A stretch of 64,000 nt of DNA from JAAELZ01 sp965223465 (GCA_965223465.1 OZ245025.1:372001-436000), one strand, 5' to 3'. Counted from the first letter of the stretch, positions 34,632-44,020 are shown. Translations and numbers: made by a program. The notes: generated by a model not told the origin, from the letters alone.

Positions 34632-35074
34632 TGTTTGGTATCGAAGCAATTAGTTTCTGGCATTGGTGGATTTTGGCAGCCGTATTACTGATATTGGAGG
34701 TGTTTTCCCCCGCCGCCTTTTTTATCTGGATTGGGCTGGCAGCGGGTCTGGTAGGTGTTTTGCTATGGGTATTTGGACTTAGTTGGCAAATGCAATTGTT
34801 ATTATTTGGTGTGCTGAGCGTAGTCTGTGTTGTGCTTGGCCGTGCCTGGTTTAAACGCCACCCTATTGCGACGGATAAACCCAACTTAAATCGACGTGGG
34901 CAAGATTTAATTGGCAGAGTATTTGATGTCGAACAAGCAATATCAAACGGTTCGGGGAGAATTCGCGTAGGTGATTCAACCTGGAAAGCCAACGGCCCAG
35001 ATGTCGCTGTGGGGAAAAAAGTAAAAGTGGTGGGTATAAATTCGGCGGTATTACAGGTTGAGCCGATAGACTAA
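34631..35074 (+). CDS. NfeD-like membrane protein
   Basis: Short NfeD1b-type partner of the stomatin-like protein. 147 residues: three hydrophobic segments (about 12-75) and a C-terminal OB-fold (about 85-145) with RRGQDLIGRVFDVEQAISNGSGRIRVGDSTW, a typical NfeD core. It is translationally coupled to the SPFH gene and its last codons overlap convergent tsaD by 4 bases. Confidence 0.9.
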   Translation: MFGIEAISFWHWWILAAVLLILEVFSPAAFFIWIGLAAGLVGVLLWVFGLSWQMQLLLFGVLSVVCVVLGRAWFKRHPIATDKPNLNRRGQDLIGRVFDVEQAISNGSGRIRVGDSTWKANGPDVAVGKKVKVVGINSAVLQVEPID

Positions 35075-36099
35075 ACCACTGGCAAGCTATCCAGTGGCCA
35101 ACGCGCGCGCACCGAAAAACCCAGCTTGTCCTTATCCGCTGGGTTTTTACTTGCATTCTTTAGGCGACAATACCCCGCGTAGGCGATCATTGCGCCATTA
35201 TCTGTGCAAAACTCAAGTTTAGGGAAGAAAGCCTGGGTATGTTGTGCCTTTGTCATATTGATTAACTTTTTACGCAACACCTGATTCGCAGCTACTCCGC
35301 CGGCAATCACGAGTTGGGAATAGCCCGTTTGCTCCAACGCGCGCTTGCATTTAATCGTCAAGGTATCGGCGACTGCCTCCTGAAAAGCGAAAGCAATATC
35401 TGCAATGGTTTGCGCGTCAAGGGTATGGTTCTGCGCAGTGGTCAACGCAAAAGTCTTGAGCCCGCTAAAACTAAAATCAAGTCCGGGACGATTGGTCATG
35501 GGTCTGGGAAACTCGAACTGGTCAGAATCGCCTCGCAGCGCAGCTTTAGCAATCGCGGGCCCACCAGGATAAGTCAGGCCGAGCAACTTTGCGGTTTTAT
35601 CAAAGGCTTCTCCCGCTGCGTCATCCAACGACTGCCCTAAAACCGTGTACTGTCCAATGGCTTTCACTTCCACCAGCATCGTATGGCCGCCCGATACCAA
35701 TAGGGCGACAAATGGTGGGGTGGGCGCCTCTGCTTCAAGCATCGGTGCTAAAAGATGACCTTCCATGTGGTGGATACCCATCGCGGGTATGTTCCAGGCA
35801 TACGCCAAAGATTTGCCCACCGAAGCCCCTACCAATAGCGCGCCCGCCAGACCTGGGCCTTGGGTATACGCTATCGCATCCGGATTTTTTCCCGCGTTGG
35901 CAGGGTCGGCAATAACTGCGTCTATCAGTGGAATCAAGCTACGTATGTGATCACGCGCAGCGAGTTCGGGCACGACGCCGCCAAATTGTTGATGCGTATC
36001 GATTTGGGAGGCGAGCATATGGACTATCAGACCTTGCTCGCTGTCGTATAGCGCTGCGCCTGTATCATCGCAGGAGCTTTCAATACCAAGTACACGCAT
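35071..36099 (-). CDS. tsaD: tRNA N6-adenosine threonylcarbamoyltransferase
   Basis: Transfers the threonylcarbamoyl group to A37 of ANN-decoding tRNAs, with TsaB and TsaE. The 342-residue protein starts MRVLGIESSCDDTGAALYD. It has the iron-binding His pair in GIHHMEGHLLAP and the ASKH-fold nucleotide motif LLVSGGHTMLV with VIAGGVAANQVLRK. rpsU, often adjacent in proteobacteria, is not present here. Confidence 0.96.
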   Translation of the reverse strand: MRVLGIESSCDDTGAALYDSEQGLIVHMLASQIDTHQQFGGVVPELAARDHIRSLIPLIDAVIADPANAGKNPDAIAYTQGPGLAGALLVGASVGKSLAYAWNIPAMGIHHMEGHLLAPMLEAEAPTPPFVALLVSGGHTMLVEVKAIGQYTVLGQSLDDAAGEAFDKTAKLLGLTYPGGPAIAKAALRGDSDQFEFPRPMTNRPGLDFSFSGLKTFALTTAQNHTLDAQTIADIAFAFQEAVADTLTIKCKRALEQTGYSQLVIAGGVAANQVLRKKLINMTKAQHTQAFFPKLEFCTDNGAMIAYAGYCRLKNASKNPADKDKLGFSVRARWPLDSLPVV

Positions 36100-36115
36100 G
36101 CTCTATGATCGGGTA

Positions 36116-36661
36116 TTAAAGAATATCTTCAACGTATACCCCAAACTGTCCCTGTTTACGGTCTGCAAAATAATAACGCAAACTACGTTCAATCATAGAA
36201 AACGATATCTCATCCCAGGGGATTTCATGTTCTGTGAATAATCCGGTTTCCAAACTTTCTGCACCTGGGGCAAAAGCATCTTTTGCGCTCAAGTTTCCAC
36301 GAAACATAACGTAGACCTGGCTGATACGAGGTATACTGAGCATGGTGTAGAGCGAATAATCATCCAATTGGGCTTGCGCTTCTTCCCAGGTTTCACGTGC
36401 TGCTGCTTGTTCGACGGTTTCCCCATTTTCCATAAAACCTGCTGGTAATGTCCAAGTACCGTAGCGGGGCTCGATGGAACGTTTGCAGAGTAAAACTTTA
36501 TCTTCCCACACCGGAATGGTGCCCGCTACGATTTTCGGGTTTTGATAATGAATGGTGTCACACGCATCGCAAACAGCGCGCTCACGATTGTCACCTTCAG
36601 GAATATGTAATTTTGTATGAGCGCCACAGCAGGGACAAAATTCTATCGGCAAAATGGGCAT
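36116..36661 (-). CDS. Nudix hydrolase with N-terminal zinc ribbon
   Basis: Hydrolyses a nucleoside diphosphate-linked compound; substrate unassigned. The 181-residue protein has a four-Cys ribbon at residues 8-35 (CPCC and CDAC) followed by a Nudix domain. The Nudix box GFMENGETVEQAAARETWEEAQAQ matches G-x5-E-x7-REUxEExGU, with the final Gly replaced. The layout resembles NudC-like or ADP-ribose pyrophosphatase relatives. It lies 16 bases upstream of tsaD on the same strand. Confidence 0.87.
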   Translation of the reverse strand: MPILPIEFCPCCGAHTKLHIPEGDNRERAVCDACDTIHYQNPKIVAGTIPVWEDKVLLCKRSIEPRYGTWTLPAGFMENGETVEQAAARETWEEAQAQLDDYSLYTMLSIPRISQVYVMFRGNLSAKDAFAPGAESLETGLFTEHEIPWDEISFSMIERSLRYYFADRKQGQFGVYVEDIL

Positions 36662-36743
36662 AAGGGTGAGCGCAGTTCGGCTATCTGGTAATATTCGGGA
36701 TTATATCGTGCATTAAATCTAAGGGGCAGGCAATCTTAAACCA

Positions 36744-37469
36744 ATGACTCATCATTCCATCTTAATCACTGGAACGAGTACTGGCCTGGGCTACGCGTTT
36801 TCTGAATACTATCTTGACCAAGGCGCAACGGTATATGGCCTTAGCCGCAGTGGTTGCCCGATAAAACACCAAAATTTGTACGATACCAAGGTAGATCTGG
36901 CGAATTTGGAGTCGATTCAAGCTGCCCTGGATGCGTTATTAAAAGGCGTCAAGCAGCTTGATCTGGTTATTTTGAATGCGGGTATTTTAGGCGAAATTCA
37001 GGCCATGCATACGCTTGAGATGCAAGCGCTAAATCAGCTTATGAATATCAACGTGTGGTCGAATAAGGTGCTGCTCGATTATTTGTGTGAGTCTGATATC
37101 GGTCTTGATCAGATTGTGGCCATTTCTTCGGGTGCTGCGGTCGATGGTAACAAAGGCTGGGGCGCTTATTCTTTATCCAAAGCAAGCCTCAATATGCTGA
37201 TTAAGCTATATGCTGCTGAGTATGAAAATATCCATTTTACTGCGCTGGCCCCAGGATTGATTGACACCCAAATGCAGGATCATCTATGCGATCAGTCGAG
37301 AGTCGATGAGAGGGCGTTTCCATCGGTGAAAAAATTGCGTGCTGCCAGAGGTTCGGCTGCCATGCCTAATCCAGCGGAGGCCGCTAAAAATATCGTAAGC
37401 GTTTTGCCGCAGCTTAAAGCGGAATTGCAAAGTGGCAGTTTTGTTGACATGCGTAATTTAAGGGCGTGA
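36744..37469 (+). CDS. short-chain dehydrogenase/reductase
   Basis: Classical SDR of 241 residues with the cofactor motif ITGTSTGLGYAFSEYYL (TGxxxGxG at 8-15), NAG in LVILNAGILGE and the catalytic Ser and Tyr/Lys in AISSGAAVDGNKGWGAYSLSKAS. The substrate is unknown; related proteins include benzil reductase-like SDRs. The stop overlaps the GTG start of aat (GTGA), so it is the first gene of an operon with aat and bpt. Confidence 0.88.
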   Translation: MTHHSILITGTSTGLGYAFSEYYLDQGATVYGLSRSGCPIKHQNLYDTKVDLANLESIQAALDALLKGVKQLDLVILNAGILGEIQAMHTLEMQALNQLMNINVWSNKVLLDYLCESDIGLDQIVAISSGAAVDGNKGWGAYSLSKASLNMLIKLYAAEYENIHFTALAPGLIDTQMQDHLCDQSRVDERAFPSVKKLRAARGSAAMPNPAEAAKNIVSVLPQLKAELQSGSFVDMRNLRA

Positions 37470-38152
37470 ATCGATATTGTGCGCCTGATCTCGAACCTTT
37501 TCCTGCACTGGACAAAGCCTCCAGTGATGGTCTGATTGCGATTGGGGGAGACTTAAGCCCACAACGTCTGCAATGCGCCTACAGTTTGGGGATATTTCCT
37601 TGGTTTGAGCAAGATCAGCCCATTATGTGGTGGTCACCCGATCCGCGTTGCGTATTATACCCAGCGCGCTTTAAAACCAGCCGTAGCCTCAGAAAATCTT
37701 TGCGCAGCGCGCAATTTAATGTAAGTGTAGATCAGGTTTTTGAATCCGTGATTCGCGCTTGTGCCGCTCCGCGTAATCAACAGCAGGGCACCTGGATCAC
37801 TCCCGAGATGCAATACGCCTATTGCCAACTACACGAACTGGGGCGCGCCCATTCAATTGAAGTCTGGCAGGAGGGTGAATTGGTTGGTGGGCTTTATGGC
37901 GTGGCTTTAGGGCGTATTTTTTATGGTGAGAGCATGTTTAGCAGAGTCAACGATGCCTCTAAATTTGCGCTAAAATACCTATGCGAGCGACTTATTGAAA
38001 AGGATTATCATATGATCGATTGTCAGATGGTGACGGAGCATTTATTAAGCCTCGGTGCTGAGGTATTACCGCGCGCTGAGTTTATTGCGCAGATGAAGCA
38101 GGCGTTACGGCATGAGAAGAGATTTGGTAAATGGGGTATAAAAAATAGTTAA
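37466..38152 (+). CDS. aat: leucyl/phenylalanyl-tRNA-protein transferase
   Basis: Adds Leu or Phe from aminoacyl-tRNA to proteins with N-terminal Lys or Arg, marking them for ClpS/ClpAP degradation. The 228-residue protein has FPALDKASSDGLIAIGGDLSPQRLQCAYSLGIFPW, the WWSPDPRCVL motif, and the catalytic pocket GGLYGVALGRIFYGESMFSR. It starts at GTG overlapping the SDR stop and lies 3 bases before bpt. Confidence 0.96.
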   Translation: MNRYCAPDLEPFPALDKASSDGLIAIGGDLSPQRLQCAYSLGIFPWFEQDQPIMWWSPDPRCVLYPARFKTSRSLRKSLRSAQFNVSVDQVFESVIRACAAPRNQQQGTWITPEMQYAYCQLHELGRAHSIEVWQEGELVGGLYGVALGRIFYGESMFSRVNDASKFALKYLCERLIEKDYHMIDCQMVTEHLLSLGAEVLPRAEFIAQMKQALRHEKRFGKWGIKNS

Positions 38153-38155
38153 GCA

Positions 38156-38884
38156 ATGACATCAAGTATTGAATTTCCCAAACTGTATTTGTCAGCGCCC
38201 CATGCATGCCCCTATTTATCTGACGAGTCTGCTTCCAGTCTGTTGCTCGATCCCGCATCACGTGTGGGTGATCAATTATTTAGTATCGCAATAGAGTCAG
38301 GCTTCAGGCGCAGCGGCAATACGGTCTATCGACCGCATTGCAGTGTGTGCCATGCGTGTAAATCCGTCAAGATTGATGTCAAGGCACATTGCCCAAGCCG
38401 TTCTCAAAAGCGGACCCTCAAGCGCAATCAGGATATCCATACTCAGTTTGTAGAACCGCATTTTGATGAACGACATTTTCAGTTGTATTGTCGTTATCAG
38501 GCCTGGAAGCATCCGGGTGATTCGATGGATCATGGTGACCGCTTAAAATATGAAGAATCTCTGGTGAATTCATCAGTACAAACCGTTTTTTTGGAATTTT
38601 ATCAAGCGCAGTACCTGGTGGCGGTTTCGGTGGTAGATGTCACGGCACGGGGGCTTTCCGCGGTGTATACGTTCTTCGAGCCAGATGAGGCAAATCGAAG
38701 TTTGGGTCGCTTCGCTATATTGGAAATCGTAAATCAAGCGCGTACGCTAGGACTTGAATTCGTGTATTTAGGATACTGGATTAAGGACTGCAAAAAGATG
38801 TCTTATAAGGCTGAATACCGGCCACTGCTTACTTATGATGGAAGTCAATGGATCGATTTTCATAGCAGCTTTGGCGCAGAATGA
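38156..38884 (+). CDS. bpt: aspartate/glutamate leucyltransferase (arginyltransferase family)
   Basis: Adds leucine to proteins bearing N-terminal Asp or Glu, completing the bacterial N-degron pathway with Aat. The 242-residue protein contains a Cys cluster (HACPYL, HCSVCHACKSVKIDV), typical of the ATE N-domain, and the C-terminal YTFFEPDEANRSLGRFAILEIVNQARTLGLEFVYLGYWIKDC segment. Co-operonic with aat. Confidence 0.95.
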   Translation: MTSSIEFPKLYLSAPHACPYLSDESASSLLLDPASRVGDQLFSIAIESGFRRSGNTVYRPHCSVCHACKSVKIDVKAHCPSRSQKRTLKRNQDIHTQFVEPHFDERHFQLYCRYQAWKHPGDSMDHGDRLKYEESLVNSSVQTVFLEFYQAQYLVAVSVVDVTARGLSAVYTFFEPDEANRSLGRFAILEIVNQARTLGLEFVYLGYWIKDCKKMSYKAEYRPLLTYDGSQWIDFHSSFGAE

Positions 38885-39054
38885 AGGGATAACTCGTTCA
38901 GTTAGCAGTCATAAGCACTTTAAATATTTAAAATAACCCCAATTTATTGAGTGAATTGATGATTTCTATAGCTTGCAAGCTTTTAGAGGTTTGATCCCTG
39001 GTGCGATCTGGCATACACTTCGCGCCTTAATTTAATACGAGGTTTAAAGCCAGC

Positions 39055-39273
39055 GTGGCGAAAGAAGAACATATTGAAATGGAAGGCACAGTGATTGATG
39101 CTATGCCCAACACAACATTTAAAGTTAAACTGGAAAATGGTCACGAAGTGGTGGCGCATATTTCAGGCAAAATGCGCAAACACTACATTAAGATTTTGCG
39201 TGGCGATACGGTGACCGTTCAGTTGACACCGTACGATCTTACCAAAGGGCGTATTACTTTCCGCGAGAAGTAA
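39055..39273 (+). CDS. infA: translation initiation factor IF-1
   Basis: 72-residue single OB-fold protein that binds the 30S A site during initiation. The sequence MAKEEHIEMEGTVIDAMPN through VTVQLTPYDLTKGRITFREK is standard for IF-1. It starts at GTG, with GAGG about 12 bases upstream. It follows the aat-bpt genes by 170 bases, a frequent proteobacterial arrangement, and probably has its own promoter in that gap. Confidence 0.97.
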   Translation: MAKEEHIEMEGTVIDAMPNTTFKVKLENGHEVVAHISGKMRKHYIKILRGDTVTVQLTPYDLTKGRITFREK

Positions 39274-39311
39274 TCTAGGTTAACGTGTGGGCTCGTTAGT
39301 GGTTTGCCTGT

Positions 39312-39677
39312 CTAACACTCGTCGTCATCGTCGTCAGTATTACCCTCTGATTCCGATGTGGTCTTGTTTGATAAAATGGGGTAAAAATGCGCGTTTTCGA
39401 TGCGGTTTCCCTGGTTTGCGAAAAAATCATCTATTTCGGATTCCGTAAAGCAATTATAGATAAATACTGTACCCGCCTGCTCGGAGGAAAGTGTGTCGCC
39501 AGACGGCTCCCACAGCCGGTTCTTTTGCTGGGATTTCCATAATTTGAATATCGGGCGTTCACAAACTTCTCGAGCGCTTTCAGCATAACTTAGCTGATTA
39601 ATCAGCGCGAAATTCAGGATTAAGATAGAGATAAACATAGCCATTGATTCTTTGGCATATTTGGTTAGTGTTTTCAT
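39312..39677 (-). CDS. exported hypothetical protein with acidic tail
   Basis: 121-residue protein not recognised as a known family. It has a signal-like hydrophobic segment (residues 12-30) with likely cleavage after SYA. The mature part holds two Cys (VCERP and YNCFTE) that could form a disulfide, and it ends in a run of Asp followed by Glu-Cys. It is convergent with infA. A Crp/Fnr-like palindrome lies 80-93 bases upstream (39757-39770). Confidence 0.6.
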   Translation of the reverse strand: MKTLTKYAKESMAMFISILILNFALINQLSYAESAREVCERPIFKLWKSQQKNRLWEPSGDTLSSEQAGTVFIYNCFTESEIDDFFANQGNRIENAHFYPILSNKTTSESEGNTDDDDDEC

Positions 39678-39756
39678 GTTAATTCCTCATCCTTGGTTTC
39701 CCAATACACTCTTTTATCGAGTGAAATAAGTGTAAGGAACCGACTATTCAATAACC

Positions 39757-39770
39757 GTGATATAAATCAC
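39757..39770. promoter_or_regulatory. candidate Crp/Fnr-family box
   Basis: GTGATATAAATCAC is a perfect 14-base inverted repeat with the TGAT-N4-ATCA core of Crp/Fnr-family sites. It lies between the exported hypothetical gene and the rpmBG terminator, upstream of the hypothetical. Confidence 0.4.
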
Positions 39771-39811
39771 AATAATGCTAATTTCAGAGAAACAGTAAAC
39801 CAGACAGAGAT

Positions 39812-39840
39812 AAAAAAAGCCTCGCAACTGCGAGGCTTTG
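39812..39840 (-). terminator. rho-independent terminator after rpmB-rpmG
   Basis: Read on the minus strand, AAAGCCTCGCA and TGCGAGGCTTT arms flank a 2-base loop and are followed by a T-run. It is 25-50 bases after the rpmG stop. Confidence 0.9.
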
Positions 39841-39863
39841 TATTTTTACAAAAATGAAGTTAC

Positions 39864-40019
39864 TTATTTTATTTTGGCTTCTTTGTACATGACGTGTTTA
39901 CGGGCCTTGGGATCGTATTTCTTGATCTCCATTTTTTCGGTCATGGTGCGCTTGTTTTTGGTTGTGGTGTAATAATGTCCCGTTCCCGCGGAAGAAACCA
40001 GCTTGATTTTATCTCGCAT
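39864..40019 (-). CDS. rpmG: 50S ribosomal protein L33
   Basis: 51-residue ribosomal protein found by reading the minus strand from ATG at 40017-40019 to TAA at 39864-39866. It begins MRDKIKLVSSAGTGHYYTTT and ends RKHVMYKEAKIK, diagnostic of L33. AAGGAG lies 10 bases upstream of the ATG. It lacks the zinc-binding Cys pairs of C+ paralogues. It follows rpmB in the standard rpmB-rpmG operon. Confidence 0.96.
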   Translation of the reverse strand: MRDKIKLVSSAGTGHYYTTTKNKRTMTEKMEIKKYDPKARKHVMYKEAKIK

Positions 40020-40030
40020 AATTGTGCTCC

Positions 40031-40267
40031 TTAAACTTGAATACCGCGTGCCTGCAAATCCGCTAACACCGCGTCTATGCCCTTTTTGTCAATGGTACGT
40101 AAACCCTGACTAGATACCCGTAAGCGCACCCATCTGTTCTGGCTTTCCACCCAAAATTTCTTGTAATGTAAGTTGGGTAAGAACTTACGACGCGTCTTGT
40201 TGTTTGCGTGTGAAACATTATTCCCCACGACCGTTTTCTTTCCGGTGACCTGGCAGACTCTAGACAT
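40031..40267 (-). CDS. rpmB: 50S ribosomal protein L28
   Basis: 78-residue large-subunit protein with the classic MSRVCQVTGKKTVVGNNVSHA start and VRLRVSSQGLRTIDKKGID segment. AAGG lies upstream of the ATG. It is first gene of the rpmB-rpmG operon. Confidence 0.97.
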   Translation of the reverse strand: MSRVCQVTGKKTVVGNNVSHANNKTRRKFLPNLHYKKFWVESQNRWVRLRVSSQGLRTIDKKGIDAVLADLQARGIQV

Positions 40268-40447
40268 AGCGTTAACCTTAAAAAAGCGCGCCTGGGCGCG
40301 ATATTCAAAATAGGAGCGCGTTTATACCAAAAAATTGCTTGCTTGGGTAGTGATTATTGACCTGACAGGCAAATTATTCCGCATATTAAACGGCGTGCTA
40401 TGCAGATACTTTTGGCATAATCATGATGTCCTCTCTTGCAGCTAGGT

Positions 40448-41203
40448 ATGTCATCAATTCTAAACACATTTACGCCTGGTGAGTGGGCATTTGTCATTGT
40501 AATATTTATCTGGTCGGGTTTTGTGCGCTCTGGGCTGGGGTTTGGTGGGGTGGCACTTGCGTTGCCGTTTATGCTGTTGCTGCGGTTGGATCCTTTGTTC
40601 TGGTTACCCATCGCCGCCACACATTTACTTATTTTTACTGCGCTCACGGTGATCCGCCGTACGTCGAATGTGGATTGGGCATACTTGTGGCGATCAATCA
40701 AAATAATGATCATTCCAAAATCGATTGGTGTTCTCGGTTTGGTCATCTTGCCGCCTACCACATTGGCATTGATTGTTTACTTTATTGTGCTTGCAGTGGC
40801 GCTCAGTTATATTTTTAATTTTGTGATCAGTGGAAAAGAAAAATGGACGGAGTATTTGCTGCTTATACTTGGGGGCTATGCCAGCGGCACATCGTTGATT
40901 GGCGCACCATTGATCGCTGCAGCCTATACCGAGCATGTACCAATAAAGCAATTAAGAGATACCTTATTTGTGCTTTGGTTTATTTTGGTATGTATTAAAT
41001 TAAGTGGTTTACTGGTATTGAATGTCCCACTGCAATGGCAGTTTGCTCTATTGTTATTACCCGCTGCAGGCTTAGGGCACGTTCTTGGTATGCAGGCTCA
41101 TCAGGTGCTGGTGGGAGGTAATGCAGTGCAATTTCGCCGCTATGTTGGTTTGGGTCTGGCAGCAGTCTCGCTGGTTGGATTGGCGAATATGGCTATCAGC
41201 TGA
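40448..41203 (+). CDS. TauE/SafE family sulfite/anion exporter-like membrane protein
   Basis: Predicted anion exporter of the TSUP family with about eight membrane segments in 251 residues. The motif SGFVRSGLGFGGVALALPFMLLL matches the first repeat signature of TauE/SafE proteins, and SGTSLIGAPLIAAAYTE the second. The ATG at 40448 is chosen over a TTG at 40436; neither has a clear ribosome-binding site. Substrate may be sulfite, sulfoacetate or another organosulfur anion. Confidence 0.88.
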   Translation: MSSILNTFTPGEWAFVIVIFIWSGFVRSGLGFGGVALALPFMLLLRLDPLFWLPIAATHLLIFTALTVIRRTSNVDWAYLWRSIKIMIIPKSIGVLGLVILPPTTLALIVYFIVLAVALSYIFNFVISGKEKWTEYLLLILGGYASGTSLIGAPLIAAAYTEHVPIKQLRDTLFVLWFILVCIKLSGLLVLNVPLQWQFALLLLPAAGLGHVLGMQAHQVLVGGNAVQFRRYVGLGLAAVSLVGLANMAIS

Positions 41204-41223
41204 GTGCAAAAATGATTTGACTT

Positions 41224-43977
41224 ATGACGCTACTACATCAAATTGAATCTTCTCCCTATTTAAGCGCTTTGTTGGAGTCGTACCCTGAGTTTTTGCCTTA
41301 TGTGCAAGCTCAACAGCAGGTAGCCGAGTCCGTGCTACAAAATCAAATTGATACACTGGATCATAATGAGAGGCTTAATCCTGACCAAACCGCTGAACGG
41401 AGTGCACAGCTGCGTATCAGCAAACAAAAATTTACGCTGTTATGGTCAATTGCAGAGTTATCCGGGTCGGTCAGTTTTGCCCGACTGGGGGAGTTGCAAT
41501 GTGCTTTTGCGGATAAATCCATTCAAGTCGCGCTCGATATCACCTGGTATAGCAAACAAAACGCCAAATTTTTCATAAAAGCGAAAGAAACCAAACCGGA
41601 AGACTCCGGGATATTTATCCTGGGGCTGGGCAAGCTAGGTGGAAACGATTTGAATTTCTCCAGTGATATAGATTTGATTGCTTTTTTTGAAAAAGCAAGG
41701 CTGCAAGTTGCGCCGATGCATGGTGTCGCCTATGCGGTCACGGCCTGTTTGAAACAGCTAAGCAGCATTTTGTCTGATCAAACTGAACATGGATTTGTGT
41801 GGCGGGTAGATTGGCGATTAAGGCCCCATGCATCGCTACGCAATTTGAGCATGCTGGCAGAAAAAGCGCTGGATTTTTATCATTATTCGGCCCAACCCTG
41901 GCATCGCTTGGCAATGCTAAAAGCAAGGCCCGTGGCAGGTAATATTGGGCTTGGGCACGCTTTTTTATCGGAGTTGCGCGGGTTTTTATGGCGACGGAAT
42001 CTGGATTATCGCGCGATTGACGATATTGCCCAACTTAAAAGTAAAATTAACCTCGAACACCCGGATTTACAACAGCAACGTGCCCACCAGGATGCAGCAC
42101 TGGACCAGGGAAAGGGGTTTAATCTCAAACTTGGGCACGGCGGAATACGCGAGATTGAGTTTATGGCGAACGCCTTACAACTGCTTTGGGGTGGGCGAAA
42201 ACCCGCGTTACGTATTCGCAATACCTTACACGTGCTGAATGTGCTGGAGAAAGAAGAATTACTGGACGATGAGTCGACTGCTCAACTCAGGCAGGCTTAT
42301 ATATTTTTACGGCGTGCAGAAAACCATTTACAAATGCTAGAGAACGCGCAGGCCTATCATGTACCCGAGGATGCGCAAATTCTGAGCCAATATTTAACCC
42401 TGAGTGGTTATAACGATTGGGATGAGTTTAACCAATTACTGATTGGGCACCGCAGCAATGTTTACCAGCAGTTCGGTCAAATATTTAGCGAAAAAGTAAT
42501 AGATGAGCCCGAGAAGGGCGAGTTGATTTGGCATACCCAAGCTTGTTCAGCGTCTTCACAAGTGATCGTTCAGGCCTGGGAGGATGGCTTTGTTGCCTAC
42601 GGGGTGACCAAAGAACAGAGCCAGCAATTCGAGTCATTACTCAAAATGATTTCTCAGGAAATAAAATTAAGTGATTGTAATTTAGATGAATCTATCGAAA
42701 AAATAGACGATTATTTTAGATTATTACCGCCAGGAGGGCAGTATTTCAGGTTGCTGCGTGATTTTCCTTGGCTGCTTGAAAAAATTATCGCGCCCATTTT
42801 GCTGTCACCTACCATGAGCAGTTTGCTACACCAATCTCCGCACATTATCGACCGGTTTCTTGAGCAGCCTCAGATAGATAGTGCCGAGTTGGATACGACT
42901 ATTGTGTTTTCTAACACCGATTATGAATACCGGCTGGAAAACTTGCGCCGCTTGGCGAATGAAGAGCTGTATTTGCGTTATAGTCATTACTTTAAAGGCG
43001 AAACAGCAGTAGACCTATTCCAACAGCAACTTTCAACGCTGGCAGAATCTTTGTTAGAGGCGACGGTACGGGTTGCCTGCGATGAAATGGAGTTAGAAGA
43101 TTCACCCATCGCGATTATTGGTTTTGGTAAACTCGGTGCAGCAGGTATGATGCCAAAATCAGATATGGATTTGGTTTATCTTTGTGAGTCAATGGAATCC
43201 CACAAACTCGCCAGCAAATTTGCGGCCAAGCTCAATACTATCATCAACACACCCATGCGCGAGGGGAGAGTGTATGAGCTAGATACCCGGTTACGGCCTT
43301 CCGGGCAATCTGGCTCGGTGACCATTAGTTTGCAATCTTATTTACAACACCAGTTGCAACGCGCGCAGACCTGGTCGCATTTGGCGCTAGTACCAGCAAG
43401 GTTTGTCGCTGGGAATCGTGATATTGGCGCACAATTTTCGGGCATCAAGCGTGAAATTCTAAGTCGACCCCGTGATGTTGAGCAGTTTAAATTTGATTGT
43501 GCAAAAATGCTCAAGCGCGTACAAGATCAACGTATACAGCCCGCTGAACCAGATCAATTCAGTGCCAAATTGCGCCCGGGTGGGCTGTTCGAACTGGAGT
43601 ATCTGCTTTCATGTATGGCGGTGTTGCATTGTGTTGAAAATCCCAAAGCAGCCAAATTACCCTATAACGCATTGGTGAATGAAGTGGTGCATACATTCGG
43701 GGATGAATTATTGGATGCGCTAGATACTTTACGATCATTACAGCTGGAAATTCGTTTGTTCGGACAAGATGACGTGCCTTTTGGTGAATTACCCAAGCCA
43801 ATATTAACGCATGTATTAAATACACTAGAAGGCGAAACCGAAGATCAGCTGATCGCTAAAGTAGCGCACGCAGCAAAAATAACTAAGCGGTATATCGCGC
43901 AATTTTTTGCGCCGGTAGATTGGGGTAAATTGGCCGATTGGCAGGAAACCCAAGTAAGCTGGGTTAATAAAAAATAA
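41224..43977 (+). CDS. glnE: bifunctional glutamine synthetase adenylyltransferase/deadenylase
   Basis: Adds and removes AMP on glutamine synthetase in response to PII, controlling ammonium assimilation. The 917-residue protein has two nucleotidyltransferase domains: GLGKLGGNDLNFSSDIDLI (N-terminal, deadenylylase) at about residues 137-155 and GFGKLGAAGMMPKSDMDLVYL (C-terminal, adenylylase) near 635-655. Each has G-K-L-G and D-x-D. Helical GlnD PII-uridylyltransferase-like domains lie between and after them. It is 20 bases downstream of the TauE gene. Confidence 0.96.
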   Translation: MTLLHQIESSPYLSALLESYPEFLPYVQAQQQVAESVLQNQIDTLDHNERLNPDQTAERSAQLRISKQKFTLLWSIAELSGSVSFARLGELQCAFADKSIQVALDITWYSKQNAKFFIKAKETKPEDSGIFILGLGKLGGNDLNFSSDIDLIAFFEKARLQVAPMHGVAYAVTACLKQLSSILSDQTEHGFVWRVDWRLRPHASLRNLSMLAEKALDFYHYSAQPWHRLAMLKARPVAGNIGLGHAFLSELRGFLWRRNLDYRAIDDIAQLKSKINLEHPDLQQQRAHQDAALDQGKGFNLKLGHGGIREIEFMANALQLLWGGRKPALRIRNTLHVLNVLEKEELLDDESTAQLRQAYIFLRRAENHLQMLENAQAYHVPEDAQILSQYLTLSGYNDWDEFNQLLIGHRSNVYQQFGQIFSEKVIDEPEKGELIWHTQACSASSQVIVQAWEDGFVAYGVTKEQSQQFESLLKMISQEIKLSDCNLDESIEKIDDYFRLLPPGGQYFRLLRDFPWLLEKIIAPILLSPTMSSLLHQSPHIIDRFLEQPQIDSAELDTTIVFSNTDYEYRLENLRRLANEELYLRYSHYFKGETAVDLFQQQLSTLAESLLEATVRVACDEMELEDSPIAIIGFGKLGAAGMMPKSDMDLVYLCESMESHKLASKFAAKLNTIINTPMREGRVYELDTRLRPSGQSGSVTISLQSYLQHQLQRAQTWSHLALVPARFVAGNRDIGAQFSGIKREILSRPRDVEQFKFDCAKMLKRVQDQRIQPAEPDQFSAKLRPGGLFELEYLLSCMAVLHCVENPKAAKLPYNALVNEVVHTFGDELLDALDTLRSLQLEIRLFGQDDVPFGELPKPILTHVLNTLEGETEDQLIAKVAHAAKITKRYIAQFFAPVDWGKLADWQETQVSWVNKK

Positions 43978-44020
43978 TATAATCTTGCGCCCAGTCGGAT
44001 TAAAAATCAATCTCAACTAT

